Positions 47,002 through 57,768 of a DNA stretch of 64,000 bases are shown one piece after another. A model generated the notes under the pieces. That model did no database searches, was not told where the DNA came from, and saw only the letters and a program-made list of their open reading frames with translations. Every line of letters begins with the position of its first letter. Position 1 is the stretch's first letter. Made by a program: the position numbers and the translations under genes. The stretch is from JADJOM01 sp963817435 (GTDB lineage Bacteria; Gemmatimonadota; Gemmatimonadetes; Gemmatimonadales; GWC2-71-9), in the NCBI GenBank assembly GCA_963817435.1, contig CAWFNY010000001.1, positions 2,086,940 to 2,150,939 of the forward strand. Reading direction: 5' to 3'.

Positions 47002-48504
47002 GTGACTAAGCACAGGCCGAACATCCTCCTGCTGTTTACGGATCAGCAGCGGTTTGACACGATCCACGCGCTCGGCAATCCGGTCATCCAAACCCCCCAC
47101 CTCGACCGGCTTACCAGGATGGGCACGGCCTTTACCAGCGCGTACACGTGCAGTCCGGTGTGCGTCTCGGCGAGGTGCAGTCTGACGCTGGGGCAGTATC
47201 CCATGAACAGCGGGTGCTACTCCAACGATATGGGAATGCCGCCGCAGGGACGTCAGACGTTCATGCAGATGCTGACGGAGGCGGGCTACCGCACGCACGG
47301 CATCGGCAAGATGCACTTCAAGCCGGACCTATTGGCGCCGATGGGCTTGGAGAGCCGCGAGATCAGCGAGGAGTTCTGCCCGGCGGACAAGGACGATTAC
47401 GTCAAGTACGTCTACAGGCAGGGCTACGACTACGTCGTCGATCCGCACGGCACGCGCGGGGACATGTACTACATCCCGCAGATCTCCCCCTACCCTGCCC
47501 GGCTGCACCCGACGCAGTGGGTCGGCGACCGGACGTGCCGGTTCCTGGACGAGCAGGCCGGCTCGACGCGGCCGTGGTTCTGCTGGTCGAGCTTCATCCA
47601 TCCGCACCCGCCGTTCAACCCGCCGTACCCGTGGAACTTCCTGTACCAGGCAGCCATGATGCCCTTGCCGAAGTTGCCGCCGGACTACGAGGCGCTGCAG
47701 ACGTACATCAACAAGCTGCAGAATCGCAGGAAGTATCGCAGCCACGGCATGGACCTGGACGTGCTGCGGGTGATGAAGTCGTACTACTACGCGTGCATTT
47801 CGTTCATCGACTACCAGGTGGGCCGGATCATGGATGCGTTGGAGAAGACGGGCCAACTGGAGAACACGTTGATCCTCTTCAGCACCGACCACGGCGAGCA
47901 CATGGGCGACTACAACTGCTTCGGCAAGCGGTCGTTCCACGACAGCTGCGCGAGGATCCCGATGTTGGCGGCGTGGCCTGGTGTGTTCCAGGCGGGTGCC
48001 CGCTGCGACGAACCGTGCAGCCTGATCGACATCGCCTCCACGTGCATGGAGGCGGCCGAAACCGACTTTAGCGACCACAAGGCGGACGGGATGAGCCTGA
48101 TGGACCGGGCCGCGGGCAAGGGCGGCGCGGTGTTCAGCCAGCACGAGTCGGGCGACCTGGCCACATACATGGTGGTCAACAAGCGGTGGAAGCTCTGGTA
48201 CAGCGCTCCTGACAACCAGGAGTGGTTCTTCGACCGTGTGCAGGACCCGGAGGAGACGCGAAGCCGGGCGGGGGTAGTGTTCCTGAAGGATTACCAGGAG
48301 CAGATGCGGCGGCAGCTGATGGAGCACCTGGCTAGCGGCAACGAGACCGGGAACATCGAGAGCCTGGAAAAGGGCACGTGGCGCAAGACGCCCAAGATGG
48401 ACCTGGACCTGAACCCGGACACGGGGCTGCGGACGGTGATGTACGGCTGGTGCCCGCACCCGGTGGACATTCCGGGGTATCCGAGGCAGCAGAGGATCTC
48501 TTGA
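47002..48504 (+). CDS. type I sulfatase, cytoplasmic-looking
   Basis: A 500-residue arylsulfatase-superfamily enzyme. The metal-binding N-terminus is ILLLFTDQQRFD (Asp14, Gln15). The formylglycine site is Cys54 in CSPVCVSARCSLTLG, which reads CVSAR against the consensus C-x-P/A-x-R. Later metal and substrate residues include GIGKMHF, HPHPPFNPP and STDHGEHMGD. No signal peptide is visible with the chosen start. GTG 47002 has GGAGG eight bases upstream, and the Met-less extension further upstream is rejected. An acetyltransferase gene follows one base after the stop. The sulfated substrate is unknown. Confidence 0.9.
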   Translation: MTKHRPNILLLFTDQQRFDTIHALGNPVIQTPHLDRLTRMGTAFTSAYTCSPVCVSARCSLTLGQYPMNSGCYSNDMGMPPQGRQTFMQMLTEAGYRTHGIGKMHFKPDLLAPMGLESREISEEFCPADKDDYVKYVYRQGYDYVVDPHGTRGDMYYIPQISPYPARLHPTQWVGDRTCRFLDEQAGSTRPWFCWSSFIHPHPPFNPPYPWNFLYQAAMMPLPKLPPDYEALQTYINKLQNRRKYRSHGMDLDVLRVMKSYYYACISFIDYQVGRIMDALEKTGQLENTLILFSTDHGEHMGDYNCFGKRSFHDSCARIPMLAAWPGVFQAGARCDEPCSLIDIASTCMEAAETDFSDHKADGMSLMDRAAGKGGAVFSQHESGDLATYMVVNKRWKLWYSAPDNQEWFFDRVQDPEETRSRAGVVFLKDYQEQMRRQLMEHLASGNETGNIESLEKGTWRKTPKMDLDLNPDTGLRTVMYGWCPHPVDIPGYPRQQRIS

Positions 48505-48505
48505 C

Positions 48506-49039
48506 ATGAAACCGCCGACAACGTTCGATACACCACGGCTGCACATGCGGCCCCCGGTCATCGAGGACGCAAAGGGACTATTCGCCGCGTACACGCACGA
48601 TCCCGAGGTGACGCGACACCTCACCTGGCGGCCGCACCAGTCCGTCGAGGACACCCGCGGCTTCGTCCGGGGCTGCATTGCCAGTTGCGAGAAGGGATCT
48701 GTGCTCTCCTGGATCATCGTCCGCCGACAGGACGAGCAGCTGCTTGGCATGGTCACGATGCGGATCAGCATGTTCAAGGCGGACCTCGGCTACGTGCTGG
48801 CCCGGCCGTTCTGGGGTCAGGGGTATATGACCGAGGCGGTGCGGACGCTGGTTGACTGGGCGATCGCGCAGCCGGAGATCTTTCGCGTCTGGGCGACCTG
48901 CGACGTGGAGAACATCGCATCGGCGAGGGTCTTGGAAAAGGCAGGCATGCAGCGGGAGGGAATGCTGCGCCGCTGGATCGTGCACCCAAACGTCAGCAAC
49001 GAGCCGCGCGACAGCTGGTGCTATTCGAAGGTCAAGTAG
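48506..49039 (+). CDS. GNAT-family N-acetyltransferase, RimJ/RimL-like
   Basis: A 177-residue acetyltransferase. Motif A for acetyl-CoA binding is RPFWGQGYMTEAVRTLVDWA (Gln/Gly-x-Gly/Ala pattern), with the N-terminal 'TPRLHMRPPVIEDA' and C-terminal 'NIASARVLEKAGM' typical of RimJ/RimL proteins. These modify protein N-termini or small amines. The target is unknown. The ATG lies one base after the sulfatase stop, so the two are probably translated from one message, although a functional link is not evident. Confidence 0.88.
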   Translation: MKPPTTFDTPRLHMRPPVIEDAKGLFAAYTHDPEVTRHLTWRPHQSVEDTRGFVRGCIASCEKGSVLSWIIVRRQDEQLLGMVTMRISMFKADLGYVLARPFWGQGYMTEAVRTLVDWAIAQPEIFRVWATCDVENIASARVLEKAGMQREGMLRRWIVHPNVSNEPRDSWCYSKVK

Positions 49040-49105
49040 ATCGCCCAGTCGTTTTCCTGAAACAAGTCCCCTGCCCCGACTGTTTGTAGTGCTAGAGGTG
49101 GGCAT

Positions 49106-49714
49106 TTGGCGAACCGACGGGACGACATCGAGCCTCAGCCGGTCACCGACGACGACCTGTTCCTGATGTTCCGCGAGGGGGAGGTCGAGGCGTTCGATAC
49201 CCTTTTCGACCGGCACTACGTGAGCGTCTACAACTTCGCGCGCACGATGCTCCGCGAGGCCGGCGCAGCCGAAGAGGTCCTGCAGGAGACCTTCCTGGCT
49301 GTCGCCCGCGCCGCCAAGACCTATCAGGCGCAGGGCATTTTCGGCACGTGGCTGCTACGAATCGTGCGGAATCGCTGCCTGAATCGCCTGGAGACGGAAC
49401 GGGCCCGGCGGGAGGTCGTCATCGATGACCCCACGGGGATCGTGCTGCAATATCCGTCACGCGAACCGTCACCGCTGGAGCGGGCCTCGGTAAATGAGCA
49501 GGTGGACCGGGTCCGCCGGGCGATGAGGGCCCTGCCCGACCGGCAACGAGAGGCGATTGCCCTGTACGCCTTCGAGCAGATGACCTACCAGGAGATCGCC
49601 GACGTGCTTGAACTGCCGATCAACACGGTCAAGACATTGATTCATCGGGCGCGGGCTCACCTGGCGGAATCGCTCGACGGCGACGACAGACAAGGTGACA
49701 CGGTGAGGGGATGA
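49106..49714 (+). CDS. ECF RNA polymerase sigma factor
   Basis: A 202-residue sigma-70 family protein. Region 2 is 'FDTLFDRHYVSVYNFARTML' with the -10-recognition helix 'TYQAQGIFGTWLLRIVRN'. Region 4 is ALPDRQREAIALYAFEQMTY and the helix-turn-helix EIADVLELPINTVKTLIHRA. It starts at TTG 49106 with GAGGTG upstream. Five bases separate it from the anti-sigma-like gene, the normal layout for an ECF sigma and its regulator. The regulon and signal are unknown. Confidence 0.92.
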   Translation: MANRRDDIEPQPVTDDDLFLMFREGEVEAFDTLFDRHYVSVYNFARTMLREAGAAEEVLQETFLAVARAAKTYQAQGIFGTWLLRIVRNRCLNRLETERARREVVIDDPTGIVLQYPSREPSPLERASVNEQVDRVRRAMRALPDRQREAIALYAFEQMTYQEIADVLELPINTVKTLIHRARAHLAESLDGDDRQGDTVRG

Positions 49715-49718
49715 CAAG

Positions 49719-50207
49719 GTGACAACGGAACGAACCAGTTGGTGCGAGATCTCTTACGAGGAGTTGGCGGCGTTTGCCGAAGGGGACCTGCCTGCTGATC
49801 GGCGGGAAGCTATTGAGCAACACGTAGCGGGCTGCGAGGTGTGCGTGCGGCGGCTGGCGGGGCTGCGGGCGGTCGACGCGGCGCTACGGAGTTTGCCGCC
49901 GGAAAGACCATCGGCTGAAACAATCCTGGCGGCGCGGCGGTTGTTATCCGAGGAGACGCGCCCAAGGCGAGAGTCGGAGATCCTGACGCTGGAGGAGGTC
50001 GCGGCGTTCCTGCGGATCGAACCCGAGGAAATGCGGCCGTTCGTGACGGACCTTCCGGCGTTCGAGTTGGGCGGGCAGATCCGGGTCCGGCGCAGCAAGT
50101 TGCTCGAATGGGTCGAGCACCGCGAGCGCCAGTTCAGCCGCACCGGCGCAATCCGCGCCATTGCGCGATTCAGGCCGGTCGAACAGTGGAAAGGAGTCGC
50201 CCTGTGA
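49719..50207 (+). CDS. zinc-finger anti-sigma-like protein fused to an excisionase-type HTH
   Basis: A 162-residue protein. Residues 8-45 form the anti-sigma zinc finger (zf-HC2), with CEISYEELAAFAEGDLP followed by HVAGCEVCVRRL, the HxxxCxxC ligands. Residues about 87-140 form a MerR/excisionase-type helix-turn-helix: LTLEEVAAFLRIEPEEMRPF, then GGQIRVRRSKLLEWVE. There is no membrane helix, so unlike most ZAS proteins it would be soluble and could bind both the sigma factor and DNA. Translation starts at GTG 49719 after GAGGGG. The stop overlaps the GTG of the next gene (GTGA), indicating coupling. Confidence 0.8.
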   Translation: MTTERTSWCEISYEELAAFAEGDLPADRREAIEQHVAGCEVCVRRLAGLRAVDAALRSLPPERPSAETILAARRLLSEETRPRRESEILTLEEVAAFLRIEPEEMRPFVTDLPAFELGGQIRVRRSKLLEWVEHRERQFSRTGAIRAIARFRPVEQWKGVAL

Positions 50208-50465
50208 CAGACGCAGCAGACGAGCTCGCCGACGGGGACCACCCAGGAGGATGCAGCGGCCGCCAAACTCATCAATGACCTGCTGACCGAAGCAATCCGC
50301 AGCCGCGCCAGCAACGTCGCCGTCGAAAGCCTGGCCCACGGCCGGGTCCGCGTCCGTCACCGGATCGACGGCGTTATGCACGAGATGCGGATGCTGCCCG
50401 AGGGCTCCGCCGACCGCATTGTCGGAAGGCTCAAGGCAATGGCCGGCCTCAACGTCGCGGAGTCA
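50204..50465 (+). CDS. GspE/PilB-type secretion ATPase, N-terminal fragment with a frameshift
   Basis: GTG 50204 overlaps the anti-sigma stop and gives MTDAADELADGD. The frame then shifts near 50,240 (a G/C-rich GACGGGGACCACCC) and continues as AAAAKLINDLLTEAIRSRAS, then RHRIDGVMHEM and GRLKAMAGLNVAE. This is the N2 domain pattern of type II secretion / type IV pilus ATPases, just before the 'RRLPQDGR' loop. The sequence ends abruptly at about 50,465, and the Walker motifs are absent. The rest of the gene is missing because of the junction. Confidence 0.7.
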
Positions 50466-50470
50466 CCGTG
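50458..50470. other. sequence junction 2
   Basis: The plus-strand GspE stops matching its family after NVAE (50,462). The minus-strand beta-helix gene is coherent down to 'GSTQTTVT', about five bases to the right. Two unrelated genes are cut at one point, and gene style changes from Planctomycetota-like to Ignavibacteria-like. Confidence 0.65.
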
Positions 50471-51818
50471 GTTTGCGTACTGCCGGCTCCGGAGAGCGTA
50501 ACGCCGGCCTTCAACGAGATCATGGTCGGAATGGAGTATGCTCCGGCGGCCACATCGATCAACGAGCCAGCCATCGACGCGTCAGCACCATCCGCAATGG
50601 TTCCAAACGCATTGAATCCAAACCTTTGCCGGATGCCACTTCCTGACCGCCGGTCGAGCCGGCCCAGTTGTCATCGACGAAAATATCCGAAGGCCGGACC
50701 GTCACGAGAGCCGTCGCTGCTTCAGCATGAGTCTCTACTCCTCCCATTGCCGTTGTAGCTGCGCCCGGATAGATCAGGATCTGTCCATCTGCTTGCTGGA
50801 GAGAGAGCAGGAACCCTGAGCCTTTTGTTATCTGCGTAAGGTACGTGGACCTACTGGCGGCGTTCAGAGCCAGGACGGCAAACGCTGAAGCCTGAGTATC
50901 GAAATTGGTCGGATCGGTCGACACACATGCCGGATTCAAGGCACTCCACATCCATGCCCCATTGGATTGCTGAAGAGCTGCCAGACGGGCAGCAAGATCC
51001 GCTGTGGAATTGTCCGAAGCATATACTCCTGTGGTCGGATCGAGATCGATGCCGGTGACTGACGAAGCCCATACCGCACCTGCCAGACCGATCACATCAT
51101 AGCTGTTCGTCGATGTCGTCGTGGCATTGAGCGCTTCAAGGATCTTCGCCATGATCGCGGTCTTCACGCCAGTCTCACCGGCAGCCTGCGCCCCGATGGC
51201 AACCCCTCCAAGATCCCACGGCACCAGCTCCACGATGCCTGCACGTCCCGCGATGACTGCGCTGCCGTAGTCACTGGCATCCATGTCGTTTGTCTCGCCA
51301 TACGTTCCGCTGTTCAGTTTATCCCAGTAGTTCGTCTGGACGAACGTGGCGTACGTCGCATTGCCCGTTGCTGCGCTGAGTTGTTCGAGGAAATAGGCAT
51401 CGAACGTTGCGAAACGCGGGTCGTTGTCCGAGAAAAGCCTCGGATAGTTGGGCACCAGGAAATTCCCGTTGGCGATCGCGGAAGCCAGGAACTCCGGCGT
51501 CCCCGAATACTGGTACGCTGTCAGGATCCCATAACCCGATGGCCCTTGCACGTTCCCTTGAGGGACATCGCCAATGGACCACGGGAACCCACCCGATGCG
51601 GCCTGTTGCGACCGGAGCCAGGCTCCGGCGGAAGCAACAGGAACGGCTGCCGTAGTGGTCGAAAGGGGAGCTTGTGCAATCTGTGCACTTCTGGCGGAAA
51701 CAACGGCTCGATCGGCTTTCCCATCGATGAAGGGTTGGACGGGCAGCCGTGAGTTCCCCGCGAGAAGGACTGCCGGCAAGAGCATTGCCGACAGCATCAA
51801 AGCGAAGACCCTGGTCAT
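50466..51818 (-). CDS. exported alpha/alpha-toroid plus beta-helix protein, 3' end cut, two frameshifts
   Basis: ATG 51818 opens a signal peptide, MTRVFALMLSAMLLPAVLLA. Residues about 40-370 carry terpenoid-cyclase-like repeats (GAWLRSQQAASGGFPW, LAALQQSNGAWMWS, FLLSLQQADGQI). This is a fold of alpha-hairpins, without the DxDD or DCTAE motifs of true cyclases. A short 'FVDDNWAGSTGGQEV' segment then starts a right-handed beta-helix. Frame shifts near 50,621 and 50,556 separate it from FGFNAFGTIADG and VAAGAYSIPTM, then LKAGVTLSGAGS. The start of the helix resembles the neighbouring giant gene. The end is lost at the junction. Confidence 0.7.
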
Positions 51819-51983
51819 AGTGTTCCTGGTATGAAGTGGAAGAAGAGTGGAAGGATGAACCCTTGCAGCAATCAAAACGCACCAAATGCCAGACACCCGG
51901 CAGGCGGCGCTCTTCGCAGGGGAACCGCCGCCTGCCCTGTGTCCTGGTGCCATGCGTGCGATCACGCGGCACCGGTACAATGA

Positions 51984-54900
51984 TTATTTAACCAACATCA
52001 TCTTTTTCATGGCCGTGAACTCGCCTGCATGCATCGTCAGGAAGTACACACCCGAGGTCACCTGATGGCCACGGTTGTCGGTGCCGTTCCACTGCACCGT
52101 GTAGTATCCGGCTTCCTGCACACCGTTCGCCAGCGACGCAACCTGCTCGCCAAGAACGTTGTACACGGCGATCCGCACGTCACTTGCCGCCGGCAGTGCA
52201 TAGCCGACCGTTGTGGACGGGTTGAACGGGTTCGGGAAGTTCTGCTGCAGCGCGAAGTCCGTCGGCAGCTCGCTGAGCGCCGGCGTGCGCAGCTTCGTCG
52301 CAAGCACCGCATTGGTGCTTGTGCGTGCATCCGCTGCCGTGAGGCCCATCGCTGCCTTGCCTTCGAAGCGCAGCACCACGAGTTCGCCCGCCGCCTTCAA
52401 AGCTTCCACATCCGCGCCAGCGATCGCCAGATCCACATACACCTTGCCGTCGCGTTCACCGTACATCACCGGAACCGGGGTCTCATAGCCGCTCAGGAGC
52501 GCGCCCTTTTCGACGCCCAGCAACCGGCCATGGGATCCGCTGAAGGACATCGAGAGCCCGCGGAGGTCATTCACCGTGCCTTCAAGCATCACCGGCACGC
52601 GCGTCTCCCCGCCACCCGCCTTCACATCACCGATCGCGACCGTCACCGGCTCCGCCTGTTCTACCGCCTGCTTCGGCAGCTGATGGTTCGCGCTCAGACC
52701 ATAGCTGATCGAGAAGATGATCAGATCTTCAAAGTCGATCTTGCCGTCCACCTGCGGAGTTGAGAAGACGTAGTGGTCAGCCGTCGGGCCGATATCGAAC
52801 TTCGCCTTGTAGTACGTCATCCCGTTCGCATACCCCGAAACGCCGGACCAGTAGGACGTTGCCCACGGGTTCAGGTCGGAGAAGGTAATGATGCCATCAC
52901 CAGACGTTTCATTGCTGCCATTGGCCACATCGCCGAGATAGGCACGCACGTCGGCCTGATGCGGGGTAACGTACACGCCGAGAGGTGCTCCTGCGCCTTC
53001 ATACTTCCGCAGGTCCGACGCGATGACGGTGACCGCGCTGTGCCCGGGCTTCAGCATGCGGAGGGTGACCTTCGCGATGTAGTTGCCCGCGACTGCCGTC
53101 ACGTTGTTGGGGCTCGAGAGGCTTGCGTTGATGCGCACACGGTTGTTCGTGCCAAGCTGGTCCGCGATCGCATACACGGTATTGCCGCCGGATGCGAAGA
53201 CCGACCCATTGAACGACACCGCAGAATACGCCAGCAGCGCCGGCATCCCATTCCAGGGTCAGATCAGCGGCGCCAAACTGCGTGCCAGCCTCTGGCACGA
53301 TGTACACGTCGAACAATTGCGTGGAGGTATATCCCCAGTCGTTCGCAGGATGCGGGACCGGATATCCGGCCGGAAGCGATGCCGGGAGATTCCACGTGTT
53401 GTTCGGGTAGATGCCGCTTGCAACGGCAGCCGGGGTACCGCTGAGATACAGATGGAACGCGGTTGCCGGTGTGTTCACGAACGCGAACGGAGTGAAGTGG
53501 GTGGTCGTGAATGTGAAGGTCTTTGCCATCGCATTGTACGTGCCGCCCACCGGCACCCAGGTATTCGTGACCGTATTGAGATACATGACCTGGCTTCCGG
53601 CACCGAACCCGGCGATGTCACTGACATCCACCGTGACCGTTGCACTGAAGCTGTAGTTCGGCATCGTGGAGCTGAGCATCAGCCAAAGCGGAATGTACGT
53701 GGCGCCTGCCGGCGGTACCGGATAGGGCGGGTTCGGCGGCGTGCCAAGCAGCCGCTGCACCGTCACGGATCCGCCACCCGAAGGCACGGTTCCAAATGTG
53801 ATCGTCACACCGCTCTCGGGCCAGGAATACGTGCCCGCCGACGGAACGTTCACATTCTCCGATTTGCCTGACCACGGATCGAAACGCACGTGTTCACTCA
53901 CCTGAACGCCCGTGCCATTTGCGACGACCGCCGTCGTCGGATCGGCAACGCCTCCCGACGGGCCGCTGCCCGCACCCCACCAGTTGCGGCGGGCATCTGC
54001 GACCGGACCGGTCGAGGTGACGCCGTATTCACACCCCGTGAAGTCGTTGCCCGTGATCGTTGCAACGGTCACATCTGTTGGATCATACCCGATCGCCAGC
54101 CCACTGGTGTTGTTCGTGAACGTATTGTCCGTCGCATTCACCTGAGTCCCGGCCGCAAAGTACGTGGTGGCAAGGACGCCGGCTGAAGTGGAACCATCGA
54201 CCGTGGCGATGCCTTTGCAATCCGTGACCGTATTGCCGGTGATCACTGCGTGCGCGGCGCCTTCCACTTCGATGCCATAATCCAGCCAGTTGCCTGTGCC
54301 CTTGCCGGTGAACGTGTTGTTCGTGACAAGGCCGTTCGTCACGCCGGTGCCATACATATAGATGCCGATGCGGCCGATGTTGCTGAGCGCATTGTCACTG
54401 ACCGTCATATTGACATCGTAGAATGCGATGCCACGGCCAGCATAGTCCGAACTCGGGTTATAGCCGATGTTCTTCAGGATGTTTTCGGTGATCGTACCGG
54501 GGCCCTTCGAGAGGATACCGATGTTCACGAGTTTCCCGGACCCATCCAGCGTCACACCGGAAAGATTGAATGTCTTCCCGGGGTTCACGAGGAACCAGCC
54601 GCGCGCATCACCGGACGCACCGGTATTGGTGGACGGGGTGACGATCACGGTGCTCTTGCTGGCGCCAACCACGGTAACGTTGGCATTCACGACCACCTGC
54701 GGGCCTTCGACGTAGGTGCCGGGGTCCACATTGACGACATCACCATTCTTCGCTGCAGCGATAGCGGCCTTGATGCTCATCAGATCGCCGGCAAAGTCGT
54801 AGACCCGGAACGTGCCGGACGTCGCGTAGTCCGTAACGTCGTGCAGATACCGGTCGATGGGCAGCATGTGTGCCGCCGTCCCCGGCATACCTGCGAACGC

Positions 54901-57711
54901 CTTTGCCTGGTCGAGGGTCTGATAGAACCGCGTGCGGGTGAAGGAGTACGGTATGCTGCTGTACGCTTCGGTCTCCTGCGGGCCGCTCACGGCGAAACCG
55001 AAGTCGGCGGCCGACAGCGTGACCTGCGCATGATCCGACGGGTTCGTGCTGAAGGAGATCGTTCCCGGCACTGCCGGGTTCGCCCAATCGGCGCTCTCAA
55101 GATACAGCGCGCCCTGGCCCGTTGCCGACTCGCCGAAGGTAATTGCTCCCCTGGATCACGATGCCGCTCGTCCCGCGCGGGTAGTACCGCCCCCACACGA
55201 AGATGCCGACGCCGCCCCAGGCGTTCCCCGATGTCGTGATGCCATTCATCGTGATGTTCTCTGCATCACCCATCTGAAGGCCGTTGCCGCCGTTGTTCAA
55301 TGCGGACACGTTCGTCATGGTGATGTTCTTCGCACCGTTCACGTTGATGCCGGTACGGTAGCAATTCTGCACCTTCACGTTCTCGAGCACACCGCTCAGC
55401 ACAGCGGCATTGCTGAACTGGATGCCATAGCGTGCCGCAGTCGAGGAGCCCTGAACGGTGAGGTTTTTGATCGAGACGTTGTTGGCAACAGCATCGACGC
55501 CTGCGCCGTTGTTCGAACCCGTCAGACCAGCGATGTCAATGATCGTTGTGGCCGTCCCGGCACCCAACAGCGTCAGGTTCGGCTTGTTCAGGTTCACGCC
55601 TTCGGGGTAGGTCCCCGCGAGGAGGCGTACCGTGCCCGTTGCCATCTCCACGCCTTCCTGAATGCGTGTGACCGTGCCGCTCATCGGGCTTGCCGCGCTC
55701 ACGCGGACGGCCGACAGGTCCCCCTGGAAGCCGACCTGTGCAGGGGCGACGTCAGTCCCGACCTCAAGCCACGGCGAATAGTCAACCAGCGCAACCAAAT
55801 CGCCGGAGATGCGGCCGATGCCGGTGCCGGGGTTCGTTGCTGTTCCACCGTACGCGACCGGGATCTGGGCATCATACCCCGGCTCTCCGGCAGGAGAGGA
55901 CGTCACATTGAGGGCATTTGAGCCGAACCAATTGCCGGAAAAGTTATATGCAAGCGTGGGATTTGGGATTGCACTTACGGTCTTACAGTCGATCTGGCTG
56001 TACCAGTTGCCGGAAACGTTGTTCCCGCTCACGTTCAGTCCGGTGGTTGCCGGCTGCCCCACGGAGCCATAGTAGACGACAAAACCGACGGTCCAGTTGT
56101 CCGTTATTTCATTGTTCTGGATAATTGTGTTGGAGACGTCTCTGTCACCAGCTGGATACCAGTCCGGTTGAAGGTGATGACGTTCTCGCGGACGATATTC
56201 CCCTGGGAGTTGTTGAAGTAGACTCCGTTCCTGTTGCCGGTAACCTTGCATTTCTGAAGGACATTCCCGGTTGTCAATTGACCGAAATTAACCCCAGCTT
56301 TGCCCGACGGGATAGTTGTCCAATCGGTCACGTTGTTCCCATCTCGAGTAACGGTGAATCCTTCTGCAATCGTGTTGCTGGTTCCGAAGTTCAGTGTCGG
56401 GGTACTTGCGGTCTTCACGCCCTGGATCACCGATTGATCGATCCCCGCACCGCGAAGGTTGATCTGCTTGTTGATGTTCACATCTTCCGCATATGTACCA
56501 GCACCAACGGCCACGATGTCGCCCGTCTGGGCGTAGTCGATCTCCTGCTGAATGAGCCCGGCAATGTGACGGACATTATTCATCGTATAGGCGCCGCTCA
56601 CATACGAGAAGGTCCCCGCTGCCGCGGGTGCCGTCGGGCCGAACATGACCTTTCGGGAGTACGTATTGTTCGTCCAGTACGATGCCCAATCGAATTGGGC
56701 ATTGTCATAGTTCCCGCGTGCGCGGACGATGTGCTGTGCGCCGCCATTGAACGTATTTCCTGTGATCACTGCGCCGCCAACTGAATTCACGAACCAGGCG
56801 ACACCCGTGCCGGAGCCGTTGAAACTGACAACCGCCCAGTTCACTACAGGAGTGATGTTGAAAGTGTTGTTCTTGATCACGCGGCCGCTGGCAGGTCCTG
56901 TCATCCCCGCACCATTGGCGAGGTCGACCGAACCGCCGTTCTCCATGATGTTCCCGTCAACGGTGTAGCTCGTGACGTGCGCCACGGCATTGACCGCATC
57001 ATAGCGCCAATCGTTGATGTAGATCGATCCGCCACCGCTGATATCGATCCAGCAATGCGCAATTGTCGCATTGTCCCCGATGATCTCGATCGCCTTGTTG
57101 TTTCCGGTCACGTTGTCGAGGAGCTTCAAGCCGGCAACGGTCGCATTGTCGGCTTCGATCCAGATACCGTCGGGACCGAAGTTGGCAGTGGAATTGGTCG
57201 TCACGTTCGCGACAGCATTCGCTGCCGACGAGATCGGGATCCCCGCTGCATCAACGCCGCGCACCGTCACACCGGGCTTTGCAGCACCGAAGAACAGACC
57301 GAACTGATATGGCCCTGTCGCATCATAGAGGTATCGGTTGGCAGCGGTCTCCGAATAGTCGCCCGGGTACACATTGACCGTGCCACCCGCATCGACCGCA
57401 TCAATGCCTTCCTGAATGGCCGCAAATGCGTCCACACCCATAGCGGTTGCGGGGCCACCAACGCCGTCCGGATCGCCGCTCAAACCCGCCCAATCGTCGT
57501 TGACATAGACGACAGCAGTGAGCGTCTTATTGGCTGCTGCAGGAGCGGTGGCTTGCGCACGATTGATACTTGCACGCGCCGTCTGCATTTCGGCCGCCGT
57601 TCGGGAACGCAGAAGGTCGCGGTCCCGCTTCCCATCCGCCCCTAAAACCGTCCCAACACACAACATCCCTACAATTGTAAGGATGACTATTGTGGTGAAT
57701 GCATGCTTCAT
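51984..57711 (-). CDS. giant secreted beta-helix protein with T9SS sorting domain, three frameshifts
   Basis: ATG 57711 (AGGTGG upstream) opens the signal peptide MKHAFTTIVILTIVGMLCVG. Right-handed parallel beta-helix repeats follow, rich in 'NNxI', 'VxGNxF' and DUF1565-like 'AIQEGIDAVDAGGTVNV'. A cohesin-like domain (about 52,650-53,300) comes next, and then a type IX secretion tail: LQQNFPNPFNPSTTVGY, then GVYFLTMHAGEF to the final Lys. Shifts near 56,140, 55,148 and 53,250 split it into four frames that join seamlessly. The corrected length is about 1,908 residues. It should be exported by the Por/T9SS machinery and anchored or released outside. Beta-helices often bind or cleave polysaccharide, but no catalytic site was identified. 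Confidence 0.85.
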
Positions 57712-57768
57712 TGATCCACCTTTCACAGATGTTGATGAGTATCGAATGATTATTAGAAAGGTCCCCTA

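Noticed and set aside
47329..48777. 482-codon minus-strand frame opposite the sulfatase at 47-48.5 kb
   Set aside because: Val/Arg/His-rich shadow. The sulfatase on the other strand has all catalytic motifs.
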